A stretch of DNA of 64,000 bases from Planosporangium flavigriseum (GCF_011947225.1 NZ_JAATVW010000013.1:1-64000), one strand, 5' to 3'. Counted from the first letter of the stretch, positions 35,250 to 44,191 are shown. The notes: generated from the sequence alone by a model not told the origin. Numbers and translations: made by a program.

Positions 35250-37598
35250 TTATGCCCCCACCATCAACGAGTCGCTGTCGTAACCGGCGCCGGCTTCGGT
35301 GTCGAGATCGGCGTCGAAGCGCGGGTCGGCGGCCATGATCGCCCGACGGACGTCGAGCAGTTCGGTGACCCGCTGCTGGATGACCGCCGAACCCTTCAGC
35401 CCGTCGTCACCGAAGTCCCGCTCGGCCCCCACCACGTCCTCGACGATGTCGACGATCCGGTCGACGGCCAGCGCGACGCTGCGGCCGCGCTCGGTGTAGA
35501 CGACCACCGGCACCGACGACGCCTGCTCGCCCTCGGAGTACACCCCGAGCATCTGGGCCAGGCGCAGCACCGGCAGGATCTGGTCGCGGTACTGCACGAC
35601 CTCCCGGGCGCCGACCCGCTCGAAGCGCTCCAGCGGGAACTCCTCCAGCCGGGTGACCATGTCCAGCGGGATCGCCACCCGCCGCTCGCCGACGCCGGCG
35701 ATCAGCAGCCGGTCGACGTTGTCGTGGGTGCCTGTGACCGCATCCAGCTCCTGCTGGGCGCGTTCGACCGCCCCCATGTTCAGGTGCGCCCGCCGGGCCA
35801 GCGACGGCACGTCGAGGATCAGCGCGACCCGGCCGTCGCCGAGCAGGGTGGCCCCGGCGTACATGCCGATCTCCTTGAACCGCGACGACAGCGCCTTGAC
35901 CACGACCTCCTCGGTGTTGAGCACCCGGTCGACCACCAGGCCGAACTTGCGGCCCTCGGCCTGCAGCACGGCGACGTAGACGTCCCGGTCGCCCGAGGAC
36001 ATGGGCAGACCGAGCGTCTCGTCCAGGCGCACCAGCGGCAGCAGCTTGCCGCGCAGCCGGTAGACCTGCGCACCCATCGCGTGCTCGATGACCCGACCGT
36101 TCTGCCCGTCCAGGTACACCAGCTCATGCACCGCGACCTGCGGGATCGCGTACCGCTCAGGGCCGCACTCCACCGTCAACGCCTGGATGATCGCCAACGT
36201 CAACGGGATCGTCAACCGCCACGTCGTGCCCTCCCCGAGGGTCGAGTCGACATCGACCGCGCCACCGATCCGCTCGATGTTGGTCTTGACCACGTCCATG
36301 CCCACGCCACGCCCGGAGACGTTGGTGACCTTCTCCGCGGTCGAGAAACCGGCCCGGAACACCAGGTTCAGAATCTCCCGGCGCTCCATGTGCGCCACCT
36401 GATCCCGCGTCAGCAGACCACGCTGGACCGCCACGTCGGCGATCTTGTTGGGGTCCATGCCCTTACCGTCGTCGGCGACCTCGACGATCACGTGCCCACC
36501 CTCGTGGTACGCGCGCAGGGTCAGCACCCCCTCGGCCGGCTTACCCGCAGCCCGACGGTCAGCCGGCGCCTCGATGCCGTGGTCGACGGCGTTACGCACC
36601 AGGTGCGTCAACGGGTCCTTGACCGCCTCCAACAGGCTGCGGTCCAGCTCGGTCTCGCGACCCTCCATCGCCAGGCGGACCTGCTTGCCCACCGAACCGG
36701 ACAGGTCCCGCACCACCCGGGGCAGCTTCGACCACAGGTGGTCGATCGCCTGCATCCGCGTCTTCATGACGCTTTCCTGCAGCTCACTGGTGATCAGGTT
36801 GAGCCGCTGACCGGTACGGGCAAGGTTGGCGTCCGACGTCGCGGTGACCGCGCGCAGCATCTGGTTGCGGGTGAGCACCAGCTCACCGACGAGGTTCATC
36901 AGCTTGTCGAGCAGGTCGACGTCGACGCGGATCGAGCTGTCGGCGATGCTGCGCCGAGCCTGCGCGGCGGCGGTTTCGCCACTGGCGTGCTCCTCGTCGG
37001 CCGACGAAGCCGACGCGGCAGCCGCGACCGCGGCGGTGAGTACGGTGTCGACATCGGCCTCCACGGCCGGCGCCGCGGCGGGTACCGGCTCGGGGGTCGC
37101 GTCAGTAGCTTCGGCAGCGGCCGGAGCCTCGGTCTCGACAGGGGTCGGGGCGGCCTTAACCTCGGCGGGCGCAGACGCACTCGCGGCGGGGGCTGGCTCG
37201 GCGGGCGCGTTGGCGCTCTCGATGCAGCGGGTCACGGCCTCGATGACGCCTTCGACGTCCACGTCACCCTCGGCGCCGCTCTCCTCGATCGCGGTCAGCA
37301 GGGTCCGGACGACGTCGACCATCCGCAGCAGCGTGTTGGTCGTCTCCGGGGTCATCACCTGGGTGCCGTCGCGCAGCCGGGCGAGAAGGTTCTCGCCGAC
37401 GTGCGTCACGCGCTCCAGCCTGTTGAAGGCCAGGAAGCCGCTCGTGCCCTTGATGGTGTGAATGGTACGGAAAATGCTTGACAGCAGTTCCCGTGAACCT
37501 GGCTCCTGTTCGAGAGCCACCAGGTCCCGGTCCAGCTGGTCCAGGTTCTCGTGGCTTTCCACGAGGAATTCCTGCACGATGTCGCCGAGCTCGTCCAA
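35250..37598 (-). CDS. cheA: Chemotaxis histidine kinase CheA with two C-terminal CheW-like domains
   Basis: CheA (782 residues) autophosphorylates and passes phosphate to CheY and CheB. The Hpt domain has His47 in RTIHTIKGTSG. An Ala/Pro/Glu linker (about 125-200) replaces a clear CheY-binding P2 domain. The dimerisation helices (LMNLVGELVLTRNQML, about 220-235) and kinase boxes follow: HLVRNAVDHGIE, DDGKGMD and GRGVGMDVVK. Two CheW-like domains then stand in tandem (about 440-575 and 590-750), one more than usual. The start is a TTG at 37598 with AAGGAGG five bases upstream; the open frame above it runs into the promoter. Confidence 0.95.
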   Translation of the reverse strand: MDELGDIVQEFLVESHENLDQLDRDLVALEQEPGSRELLSSIFRTIHTIKGTSGFLAFNRLERVTHVGENLLARLRDGTQVMTPETTNTLLRMVDVVRTLLTAIEESGAEGDVDVEGVIEAVTRCIESANAPAEPAPAASASAPAEVKAAPTPVETEAPAAAEATDATPEPVPAAAPAVEADVDTVLTAAVAAAASASSADEEHASGETAAAQARRSIADSSIRVDVDLLDKLMNLVGELVLTRNQMLRAVTATSDANLARTGQRLNLITSELQESVMKTRMQAIDHLWSKLPRVVRDLSGSVGKQVRLAMEGRETELDRSLLEAVKDPLTHLVRNAVDHGIEAPADRRAAGKPAEGVLTLRAYHEGGHVIVEVADDGKGMDPNKIADVAVQRGLLTRDQVAHMERREILNLVFRAGFSTAEKVTNVSGRGVGMDVVKTNIERIGGAVDVDSTLGEGTTWRLTIPLTLAIIQALTVECGPERYAIPQVAVHELVYLDGQNGRVIEHAMGAQVYRLRGKLLPLVRLDETLGLPMSSGDRDVYVAVLQAEGRKFGLVVDRVLNTEEVVVKALSSRFKEIGMYAGATLLGDGRVALILDVPSLARRAHLNMGAVERAQQELDAVTGTHDNVDRLLIAGVGERRVAIPLDMVTRLEEFPLERFERVGAREVVQYRDQILPVLRLAQMLGVYSEGEQASSVPVVVYTERGRSVALAVDRIVDIVEDVVGAERDFGDDGLKGSAVIQQRVTELLDVRRAIMAADPRFDADLDTEAGAGYDSDSLMVGA

Positions 37599-37625
37599 CG
37601 CCGCCTCCTTCTCTACGAGGCACAC

Positions 37626-37652
37626 AATCGGCAAGGCCCGGGCGCAACTGAG
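37626..37652 (-). promoter_or_regulatory. Sigma-28-type promoter of cheA-cheW
   Basis: On the minus strand: CTCA (37652-37649), 16-base spacer, GCCGATT (37632-37626). The transcript start would lie about 20 bases before the cheA ribosome site, which supports the TTG start. Confidence 0.8.
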
Positions 37653-37681
37653 AATTTGGTCAAAACACAGCAGCCATCACC

Positions 37682-38515
37682 TCAGTTCCCCGTCAACTCC
37701 GGTGGCGCGCCAGCTGACCGGGGGGTCGCCCGCACCAGAACCGCCTGCCGGACCAGCCGGCGCAGGGTGGTGAAGACCGGGTCGCAGGTGACCAGGGTAA
37801 GAAAGTCGCGCGCACCGGCGGGCGCACCGGCGGGGCGCGGGGCCAGCACCTGGACGTCGGACGGGCCGACGATCATCTCCCGGCTGACCCGGTAGATGTA
37901 CCACGTCGAATCAGTCTCCACGACCACCGGGTCACCCTCGTGGAGCCGGTCCAGGTCCCAGAAGACGCCCGGGTACCGGTGACCGCCGATCCCCACATTG
38001 CCCGGCTGCCCGAACGACGGCGTGTCGGGGATGTGGCCGGGCCCGCGCAGCAGGTCCTCGTCTCTGGCGCCCTCGACGACGACGAGGTCCAGCCGCAGCC
38101 GCGGGATGTGGAGCCGGGCGATGGCGCCGGACGGCGACGGGCTCGCGCCCGGCACGGGACCGCCCTGCGGTTCCTGGGCACCGGCTCCCTGCGCCGCCTG
38201 AGCCGCCGTGCCCTGCCCGGCTTGACCCGCTGCGCCCCGTACCGCCGGAGCTGGCGCCGCACCATCTGCCCGCGCCGCCTGCTGGCGCTCGACCGGCCGG
38301 GCCCATGCGGCGTCGACCGCCCGTTCCAGGCCGGCCTGGTTGGTCTGGATCTGGTTGATCCGCGACCACCAGTTCCAACCGGTCCCGCCGACGAGGGCCA
38401 GGCCGCCGGCCAGTAGGACCGCGGCGGCCACGCTGAGCAGGCGCTGCGTCCGGTCGGGTCGCCCGGTCGTTACGGAGCCGGACCGGTCGGCATCGCCCCG
38501 ACGACTGATACCCAT
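37682..38515 (-). CDS. Class E sortase
   Basis: Sortases cut cell-wall sorting signals and attach proteins to peptidoglycan. The 277-residue product has an N-terminal membrane helix (about 30-50), an Ala/Gln/Gly-rich stalk and a sortase fold (about 130-270). Catalytic residues are seen: His in GIGGHRYPGVFWDL, Cys in LVTCDPVF and Arg in TLRRLVRQ. The TCDP form is typical of actinobacterial class E enzymes. It lies between the chemotaxis block and DUF3140, with a possible substrate (LPVTG protein) at 55404-56462. Confidence 0.88.
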   Translation of the reverse strand: MGISRRGDADRSGSVTTGRPDRTQRLLSVAAAVLLAGGLALVGGTGWNWWSRINQIQTNQAGLERAVDAAWARPVERQQAARADGAAPAPAVRGAAGQAGQGTAAQAAQGAGAQEPQGGPVPGASPSPSGAIARLHIPRLRLDLVVVEGARDEDLLRGPGHIPDTPSFGQPGNVGIGGHRYPGVFWDLDRLHEGDPVVVETDSTWYIYRVSREMIVGPSDVQVLAPRPAGAPAGARDFLTLVTCDPVFTTLRRLVRQAVLVRATPRSAGAPPELTGN

Positions 38516-38652
38516 GAAGTGCACTATATCGGCAAATTCCGGCATAACAGGGTGAGCAGGACATATCAGGGCCTGCCGCCATCGGGCTCGCCTTCCCGAC
38601 GATTCACCCGCCATGGCCCGGGGTAAGTAGGACAGCCTAGGAGGTGATCGAA

Positions 38653-39045
38653 ATGACTCGTAGCAACCCCGCGATCGAGCAGAGGTGGGACGTCTTCCAC
38701 CGGGTGGTGAACATGCCATCCCCGGAGCTGCGCGACTGGCTGCTGTCCACCCCGGACGGCGCGGCCGCATACGCACCGGAGCCCGACATCGACATCCACG
38801 AGCTCGGCGGGCGAGTCTTGCGGATCCTGGAGAAGCGACGCGTCGACCTCACCGACGACGACGTCGCCACAATGGAACTCGTGACGGAACTGGTGGTGGG
38901 CCGGCTGATGAACGCACCACCGGAGGAAGCGGTCAACGAACCCTGGCGCGACACCCTGCTGACGCTCGGCCATGACCCGCTGCGGCCCGACTCACCGCGC
39001 GGCGAAGAGGCCGCAACGCTCCTCCGGGAAATGACGACCACCTGA
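38653..39045 (+). CDS. DUF3140 family protein
   Basis: The 130-residue, acidic protein matches the actinobacterial DUF3140 pattern (QRWDVFHRVVNMPSPELRDW). Function unknown. ATG 38653 is chosen because AGGAGGTGATC at 38639-38649 is a full-length Shine-Dalgarno match, stronger than any other in the window and suggesting high translation. It is divergent from the sortase gene. Confidence 0.82.
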   Translation: MTRSNPAIEQRWDVFHRVVNMPSPELRDWLLSTPDGAAAYAPEPDIDIHELGGRVLRILEKRRVDLTDDDVATMELVTELVVGRLMNAPPEEAVNEPWRDTLLTLGHDPLRPDSPRGEEAATLLREMTTT

Positions 39046-39057
39046 ACCTGTCGGGGG

Positions 39058-39107
39058 CGATCTTGGACAATTGGCGGCGCTACGGACCCGCCAATTGTCC
39101 AAGATCG
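39058..39107. repeat. GATC-bounded palindrome, perfect 20-bp arms
   Basis: CGATCTTGGACAATTGGCGG at 39058-39077 and its exact inverse at 39088-39107 enclose a 10-base loop. It sits between two convergent genes and touches the HAD gene stop at 39108. It probably works as a bidirectional terminator and belongs to a dispersed family (see findings). Confidence 0.9.
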
Positions 39108-39629
39108 TTAAGTTCTACCCTCGCGCTCCTGCGCCTCTTTCAACGACTCCGCGTACGGCACCCAGTCGGCGAGCCGTACCGGCCAGCCCGCTTCCGACAG
39201 CTTCGCCACCACCGCCGGGTCGTCGTCGACCACGATCGCGACCTCACCGTTCTTGCCCAGGCGGCGCAGCTGCTCCGCCTTGAACTCCCGCGCCGGCCGA
39301 TGGTCCGACGTCGGCCGCATCAGCAGCTCGTCGACCGGCAGGCCGTGCCGGGCCAACCACCGCTCGGTGACCTCGCGCAGGTACTCCGGGCGCCCGGTCA
39401 ACCAGACCAGGCGATGGTCCCGGGCGTACTCGCGGGCAAGCTCCACGCCCGGAGCCAGCGGGTCGTCGGCGTCGGCGCCCGCGAAGAACCGCCGCCAGTT
39501 CTTGGGCCGGCGGGCCACGTGGTGCAGCCGGTGACGGACATCGGCGACCGTGCCGTCCACGTCGAATACGGCTACGGGCCTGTTGGCTGCTGGTCGCTCG
39601 GCTACCGGTCTCTCGGATGGCTCCTGCAC
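39108..39629 (-). CDS. HAD-superfamily phosphatase resembling the 3'-phosphatase domain of polynucleotide kinase
   Basis: The 173-residue product carries HAD motif I in VFDVDGTVAD with the nucleophile Asp, motif II in WLTGRP, and a DDDP motif IV. Together with the basic RHRLHHV segment this matches T4 Pnkp-like phosphatase domains and HAD acid phosphatases. Exact substrate unknown. Start GTG 39629 (VQEPSERP) is a best guess; a longer open frame exists upstream but overlaps the divergent gene. Confidence 0.78.
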   Translation of the reverse strand: MQEPSERPVAERPAANRPVAVFDVDGTVADVRHRLHHVARRPKNWRRFFAGADADDPLAPGVELAREYARDHRLVWLTGRPEYLREVTERWLARHGLPVDELLMRPTSDHRPAREFKAEQLRRLGKNGEVAIVVDDDPAVVAKLSEAGWPVRLADWVPYAESLKEAQEREGRT

Positions 39630-39737
39630 GGATACATCGTCCCCGTTTGGATCACGTAAGTCGCCTGTAGTACCCGGATTGCGTGACAACAAGCCTAATG
39701 AGGGTAAGAGCGAAGGACCCGATCCGGGGGGTACGTG

Positions 39738-40862
39738 ATGCATCTTTCCGTGCTTCGTCCGCTGTCCGAGCACCCCGGCCCGTGGGCTTCGATCGTGCTC
39801 GACGCCTCGCACGAGACCGAGGACGCCACCAAGGCCATCGAACTACGCTGGCGGGCCGCCCGCGAGGAGCTGGCGGCGCAGGGGGCTGACGAGCCCACGC
39901 TGGCAGCCCTCGAAAATACCGTTCTGAATCATCAGCCCGTACCCGGGCGTTACTGGTTGGCCGCCTTCGCCACGCAGGGCGAGGTGGTGCTGGCCATGCC
40001 GATCGTCGCCACTCCCCGGGACCACGTCGCGGCCTGGGGACCGCTGCCGCACGCCATGCCGATGATCGCCGGCTACGGCGAGCAGGTCGCCTGGCTGCGG
40101 ATCGTCGTCAACCGCATCGGTGCCGACTTCGAAGGCGCCACCCTGGGTGGCAGCCCCCGCCGCGGTCAGATAAACGGGCACAACGACTTCCCCATCCACC
40201 GCGTCAAGGCGGGCGGCTGGTCCTACTCCCATTACTGGCGCGCAGCGCAGATGACCTGGCAGCGCAACGCGCAGGAGATCGCCGACGCCGTCGGCCGAAT
40301 GGCCACCGAGATGGGCGCCGAGATCCTCATCGTCGCGGGCGACCCGCAGACCCGCCGCCTGCTCATCGACCACCTGCCGGAGTGGTGGCAGAAGCGGTAC
40401 GTCGAAAGCGACGTCGGCTCGCGCGCTCCCGGCGCCGACCCCGAGCCGCTGGACGACTTCACGCTCCGGTCCATCGCCCGCCTGGCGGACGAGCACATCG
40501 CCGACGTCCTGGAGCGATTCAAGATCCAGCAGGCTCACAACGCGGCCGCCGAGGTCGGGCTGCCGGCGCTGGTGACGGCGCTGCAGCGCTGCCAGGTCAA
40601 GACCGCCCTGCTGGTCAACGACCTGTCCTCCCCACTTCAGCTGTGGGTCGGCGATCGGCCGAACGAGGTCGCGCTCACCAAGGACGGGGCCCTCGCTCTC
40701 GGCGCCGAAAATCCCCAGCGCGTACGCGCGGACGCGGCCCTGCTGCGCGCGCTCGCCGCGACCGACGCGGACCTGGTCCTCGTCACACCCGACGAGTTCG
40801 ACCAGGGCGGCGGAGTGGGCGCGCTGCTGCGCTACGCCGACGTATCGACTCGTCACCTCTGA
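39738..40862 (+). CDS. eRF1-like protein of the Rv2629/Balon (baeRF family 2) type
   Basis: The 374-residue product matches actinobacterial Rv2629-like proteins, bacterial relatives of archaeal/eukaryotic release factor 1. Landmarks are SIVLDASHETED near the N-terminus, the central RRGQINGHNDFPIHRVKAGG (about 138-157), a domain with EILIVAGDPQTRRLLIDHLP, and a C-terminal L7Ae-like domain (KTALLVNDLSS...). The related protein Balon binds idle ribosomes in the A site during hibernation; a similar stress role is inferred. ATG 39738 follows a G-rich ribosome site. Confidence 0.85.
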   Translation: MHLSVLRPLSEHPGPWASIVLDASHETEDATKAIELRWRAAREELAAQGADEPTLAALENTVLNHQPVPGRYWLAAFATQGEVVLAMPIVATPRDHVAAWGPLPHAMPMIAGYGEQVAWLRIVVNRIGADFEGATLGGSPRRGQINGHNDFPIHRVKAGGWSYSHYWRAAQMTWQRNAQEIADAVGRMATEMGAEILIVAGDPQTRRLLIDHLPEWWQKRYVESDVGSRAPGADPEPLDDFTLRSIARLADEHIADVLERFKIQQAHNAAAEVGLPALVTALQRCQVKTALLVNDLSSPLQLWVGDRPNEVALTKDGALALGAENPQRVRADAALLRALAATDADLVLVTPDEFDQGGGVGALLRYADVSTRHL

Positions 40863-40867
40863 GCCGG

Positions 40868-41734
40868 TCAACCGACCGGATCGCCCGCCACCCCGACCAC
40901 ATCGAAGCACTGGACTTCGCGGTCCGGGACCGTGGTCGGCGACTCCAGGTGGTAGGCGCCACTGGGCACGACGCCAGCTCCCCCGTACGCCGCCTGCACC
41001 CGAAGTTGGACCACCACGTCCTCGCCGGCGTGCACCGCAGGCACCTCGGTCCAGAAGCCGTACCCGCCGACGGCCACCAGTTTCGCCCGGTCGTACAGGA
41101 CGCACGCGCCGATCCAGGCGACCTTGTACGCCCGCCACTCCCCCGGTGCCAACCCCAGCCGGTCGGTGATGTGCAGCAGGTTCGCGGCGCTGTGGACGGT
41201 ATGCCGGCTCCACTGCGAACCCCGCACGTCCAGGCGCTCCGGTCGCACCGGGCCGTCCCACTCCTCGAAGGACGACTCCTCGGCCGGCCGGTGGTCATCG
41301 ACGTATGAGACACCGTGCGGCGCGTTGCCGACGAAGCCACAGCCCAGTTGCCTGATGGCGGTGAGCATCCGAGCGACGCTGCCGGGTTCGAGCCAGATGT
41401 CGTCGTCGAGGAAGAGGACGTACCGGGCGCGGGAGCACGACAGCAGGTAGCCGCGGTGCTCGGCGAGCCCGCGCCGCGGCAGGTGCTGGCCGAGCAGAAC
41501 AGGATGGCCGAAGTGGCGTAACGCGCGCACCACGCCGGCGACGGCGGGATGGCACCAGGCCGGTTCGGCGTCGGACTGATCACTGACCACGACGCCGAAC
41601 CCGACGTCCTGGGCGGCCAACCCGGCGAGGGCGACGGCCAGTTCGACCGGCCGGTTGCGCGTGGGTACCAGCACGTCCAGGTCGCGCTCGTGCGCGAACG
41701 CGTACGGGTCACCCGTCTCGAGCGGCCGGCTCAC
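40868..41734 (-). CDS. Family 2 glycosyltransferase
   Basis: The 288-residue product has a GT-A fold with LDVLVPTRNRPVELAVALAG at the N-terminus and the metal-binding LFLDDDIWLEPGS near residue 113; a later segment (KVAWIGACVLYDR and a GEDVV catalytic-base-like motif near 245) is typical of GT2 enzymes. The acceptor is unknown. GTG 41734 overlaps the stop of a small gene upstream, and HldE (a heptose enzyme) lies just beyond, so a heptose-containing glycan is a reasonable guess. Confidence 0.85.
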   Translation of the reverse strand: MSRPLETGDPYAFAHERDLDVLVPTRNRPVELAVALAGLAAQDVGFGVVVSDQSDAEPAWCHPAVAGVVRALRHFGHPVLLGQHLPRRGLAEHRGYLLSCSRARYVLFLDDDIWLEPGSVARMLTAIRQLGCGFVGNAPHGVSYVDDHRPAEESSFEEWDGPVRPERLDVRGSQWSRHTVHSAANLLHITDRLGLAPGEWRAYKVAWIGACVLYDRAKLVAVGGYGFWTEVPAVHAGEDVVVQLRVQAAYGGAGVVPSGAYHLESPTTVPDREVQCFDVVGVAGDPVG

Positions 41735-41901
41735 TCCTTCGGCGGCGGTTCGTACGGCGTCCGCTGGTCCTCCGGCACCTTGTGCAGCGCCCGGTCGTCC
41801 TTGCCCGGCGGCAGGGCGTTCTGCGCGGTCTCCTCCGCATGGTCGGTCACCAGCGGGTCATGCTCGCTGCGGCGCATCTCCGGCTGCTGGATGTTGGTCA
41901 T
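41731..41901 (-). CDS. Small hydrophilic protein of 56 residues
   Basis: ATG 41901 follows GGGGAG at a good distance and the frame ends at TGA 41731-41733, overlapping the glycosyltransferase GTG by four bases. The product is charged and Pro/Glu-rich (starts MTNIQQPEMRRSEHDPLV, ends PYEPPPKE) and has strong third-position GC. No family recognised. The coupling suggests it is co-translated with the glycosyltransferase. Confidence 0.7.
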   Translation of the reverse strand: MTNIQQPEMRRSEHDPLVTDHAEETAQNALPPGKDDRALHKVPEDQRTPYEPPPKE

Positions 41902-41964
41902 GACGCTCCCCTAATCGGTCATCCGTGAACGGTGCTACCCCGCACCGGCGCGGAAAACCAACAT

Positions 41965-43527
41965 TCAGGACCGGGTACGCCGACCCCGAGCCGGGTCGAG
42001 CGGATGCCCCTGCTGTGGGTGTCCCTGCTGTGGGTGTGCCTGCTTCGCGGAGTGAGCGGCGGACCGGGCGGTGCCGGCGCGGATACGGCCGATCAACTTC
42101 GTCGTGGAGCGGTCCGGCAGGTAGTCCAGCGTCAGCACCTCACCGCCGAGTTCGCGTACGAGCGACGCCTCCGGGATCATCTCCGGGCGGTAGTCGCCGC
42201 CCTTGACGTACAGGTCCGGCCGGACCAGCGCGATGAGGTTGGCCGGGGTGTCCTCCTCGAAGACCACGACGTGGTCGACGCTGGATAACGCCGCGAGCAC
42301 GGCAACGCGGTCCTCGACAGAGTTGACCGGGCGTTCGGGGCCCTTCAGGCGGCGTACCGAGTCGTCGGAGTTGACCGCGACGATGAGGACGTCACCGAGG
42401 CGCCGGGCCTGGTTGAGGTACCCGACGTGGCCCCGGTGCAGCACGTCGAAGCAGCCGTTGGTGAACACGATCCGCTTTCCCCGCTTGCGGTACGCCGCGA
42501 CCGCGGCGACGAGGTCGGCGGCGCCGATCTCCACCTGGTCGCCCTCTCCGCCGATCTCCAGCAGCCCGTGCGTGTCGCAGACCGCGGTACCCGGCACGTG
42601 GCCCCGGGTGGCCGCCGTCGCGGCCAGCTGCGCCACGTGCGCCGCGTCGGCGAGCGGCACCTTCGCGGCGAGCGCCAGCGTGAACGCCGCGACGTACGCG
42701 TCACCGGCGCCGACGGTAAGGCTGGTGGGCGCCGGCAGCGCATGCGTGCGCACCGGTTCGACCTCCGCGGTCAGCACGACGGATCCGTCGATGTCGAGCG
42801 TCACCGCCACCGTGGGCGCCCCGGCGAGCGCCAGCAGGCGGTCGGTCGCCTCGATCACCCACTCGGCGCGGCGCGTGCCGACCGCGACTGGATCGCACTC
42901 CAGCAGCCGGCATGCTTCGGCGAAGCTCGGCGTGACGAGATCCGGGCGGACGCCGGCCCACGGTCGCGGATCGTGCGCGTCGACAACCAGCAGCGGGATG
43001 TCGTCCCGCCGCTGGGCCAGTAACGCCCGTACGGATTCGGCGGCCCCGCCCCCTCCGTAGTCGCCGACGACCACCGCATCGACGCCGGAGTCCAGCGCGG
43101 TGGCGGCCACGTCGACCAGGGCCGCCTCGGACTTGGCCGGGAGCGCCCCGGTGTCGCCCTCGTCGAAGCGCAGCACGATCTGCTCGTCGGCCACCAGCCG
43201 TCGCTTCGCGAGCGTGCGCCTACCCCGTACCGGTACGAGCCGGTGGTCGACTCCGGCGGCGTCCAGCCGGCGGCGCAGCCGGCCGCCGTCCGGGTCCTCC
43301 CCGATCGGGGACACCAGCATGGCCCGCCCACCCAGTGCCGCGATGTTGGCCGCGGTGTTGGCGGCCCCGCCGCCCGCGTACGTGATGCGCTCCACCTCGA
43401 GTACCGGCGCGGGCGCCTCCCGGCAGAGGCGTCGAGGCGAACCCGCGAGCCAACCGTCGAGCATGGCGTCCCCCACGACGAGCACGGTGGCGCCTCGCCA
43501 CCGTGCGGGTAGGTCGGTCAGCGTCAT
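41965..43527 (-). CDS. hldE: Bifunctional heptose-7-phosphate kinase / heptose-1-phosphate adenylyltransferase HldE
   Basis: HldE phosphorylates D-glycero-D-manno-heptose-7-phosphate at C1 and later adenylylates it, giving nucleotide-activated heptose. The 520-residue product has a PfkB-type kinase part (about 1-320; AGGGAANTAANIAALGG near 50 and the catalytic TVGAGDAYVAAF near 270) and a cytidylyltransferase-like part (about 345-480; FTNGCFDVLHRGHVGYL). Both halves look intact. In actinobacteria the product feeds cell-surface or antibiotic glycans rather than LPS. Confidence 0.92.
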   Translation of the reverse strand: MTLTDLPARWRGATVLVVGDAMLDGWLAGSPRRLCREAPAPVLEVERITYAGGGAANTAANIAALGGRAMLVSPIGEDPDGGRLRRRLDAAGVDHRLVPVRGRRTLAKRRLVADEQIVLRFDEGDTGALPAKSEAALVDVAATALDSGVDAVVVGDYGGGGAAESVRALLAQRRDDIPLLVVDAHDPRPWAGVRPDLVTPSFAEACRLLECDPVAVGTRRAEWVIEATDRLLALAGAPTVAVTLDIDGSVVLTAEVEPVRTHALPAPTSLTVGAGDAYVAAFTLALAAKVPLADAAHVAQLAATAATRGHVPGTAVCDTHGLLEIGGEGDQVEIGAADLVAAVAAYRKRGKRIVFTNGCFDVLHRGHVGYLNQARRLGDVLIVAVNSDDSVRRLKGPERPVNSVEDRVAVLAALSSVDHVVVFEEDTPANLIALVRPDLYVKGGDYRPEMIPEASLVRELGGEVLTLDYLPDRSTTKLIGRIRAGTARSAAHSAKQAHPQQGHPQQGHPLDPARGRRTRS

Positions 43528-43696
43528 CGACGCCCTCCTGTCGTCGGCGCATGTCCCGCCGGGGATACCCCGTCCCGCGCCGGCGAACCATCCCGCTCAT
43601 CGCGTGCGCGGTGAGCCGCTCAGCGGTACTTTCGTCCGCGGCGGCCTCGCGCCGTGGCTGCTGCCGAAGCTCCAGGAGCTCGCGACTCGGTGCGGC

Positions 43697-44062
43697 TCAG
43701 CCCGGGCCGGACTGGCCCTCGGGCCTCGGGCGCAGCTTGCGCCCCTCCTCGGTGTCGGCGTCCGGGTCCGGCCCGGTGTACCACTTCGCGAACCGCAGTT
43801 CGTCGCCGAACGCCTGCTCCGACCCGGCGTCTCCGCCGGTCGGGTCGTCGATCTGACCGTCGTAGGAGTACTGCGCCATCGCCTTGGTGAGCTCACCGAT
43901 CGGCAGTTCGTTCGGGTCCCGCCAGACACCCTCACCGCGAGGTGCGCTCACGTGCCCCTCGCGCGGCGCGCTGATCTTGTCTTTGTGAGTGTCGTCGCGC
44001 GGTGCGTCGCCCTGCGCTGCGCTCGCATTCTTGTCCTGGGGTCCGGGTGCGGGTGCGCTCAT
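43697..44062 (-). CDS. Hypothetical hydrophilic protein
   Basis: A 121-residue, charged and probably disordered protein without membrane segments. The N-terminal 45 residues are Ala/Pro/Asp/Lys-rich; the rest (GELTKAMAQYSYDGQID, then RFAKWYTGPDPD) may be a small folded segment. ATG 44062 follows GGAAGGTGATC, a good ribosome site, and codon bias is typical. No family recognised. About 170 bases with nothing clear separate it from hldE. Confidence 0.68.
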   Translation of the reverse strand: MSAPAPGPQDKNASAAQGDAPRDDTHKDKISAPREGHVSAPRGEGVWRDPNELPIGELTKAMAQYSYDGQIDDPTGGDAGSEQAFGDELRFAKWYTGPDPDADTEEGRKLRPRPEGQSGPG

Positions 44063-44191
44063 CGGAGATCACCTTCCATTACGGTCCGTAGTTGCCTACC
44101 CAGCCGGCCTGTGACCGAAACGGCCGTGCCACTACGGTGTGGCGATTCAGACGCGACGATTGGATCTCGTGGCACCGGGTAGCACTGGGGC

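Noticed and set aside
35247-37481. 744-residue open frame on the plus strand opposite cheA
   Set aside because: It mirrors cheA codons (His/Asp/Val/Gln-rich) and has no motif; cheA on the minus strand is unmistakable.
38525-38545. GCCGATA on the minus strand 11 bases before the sortase ATG, considered as another flagellar promoter
   Set aside because: The only CTCA upstream is 19 bases away rather than 16, and the gene is not obviously flagellar.
43580-43690. Coding-like plus-strand text between hldE and the hypothetical gene at 43697
   Set aside because: Only about 35 plausible residues, without start, stop context or similarity I can recognise.
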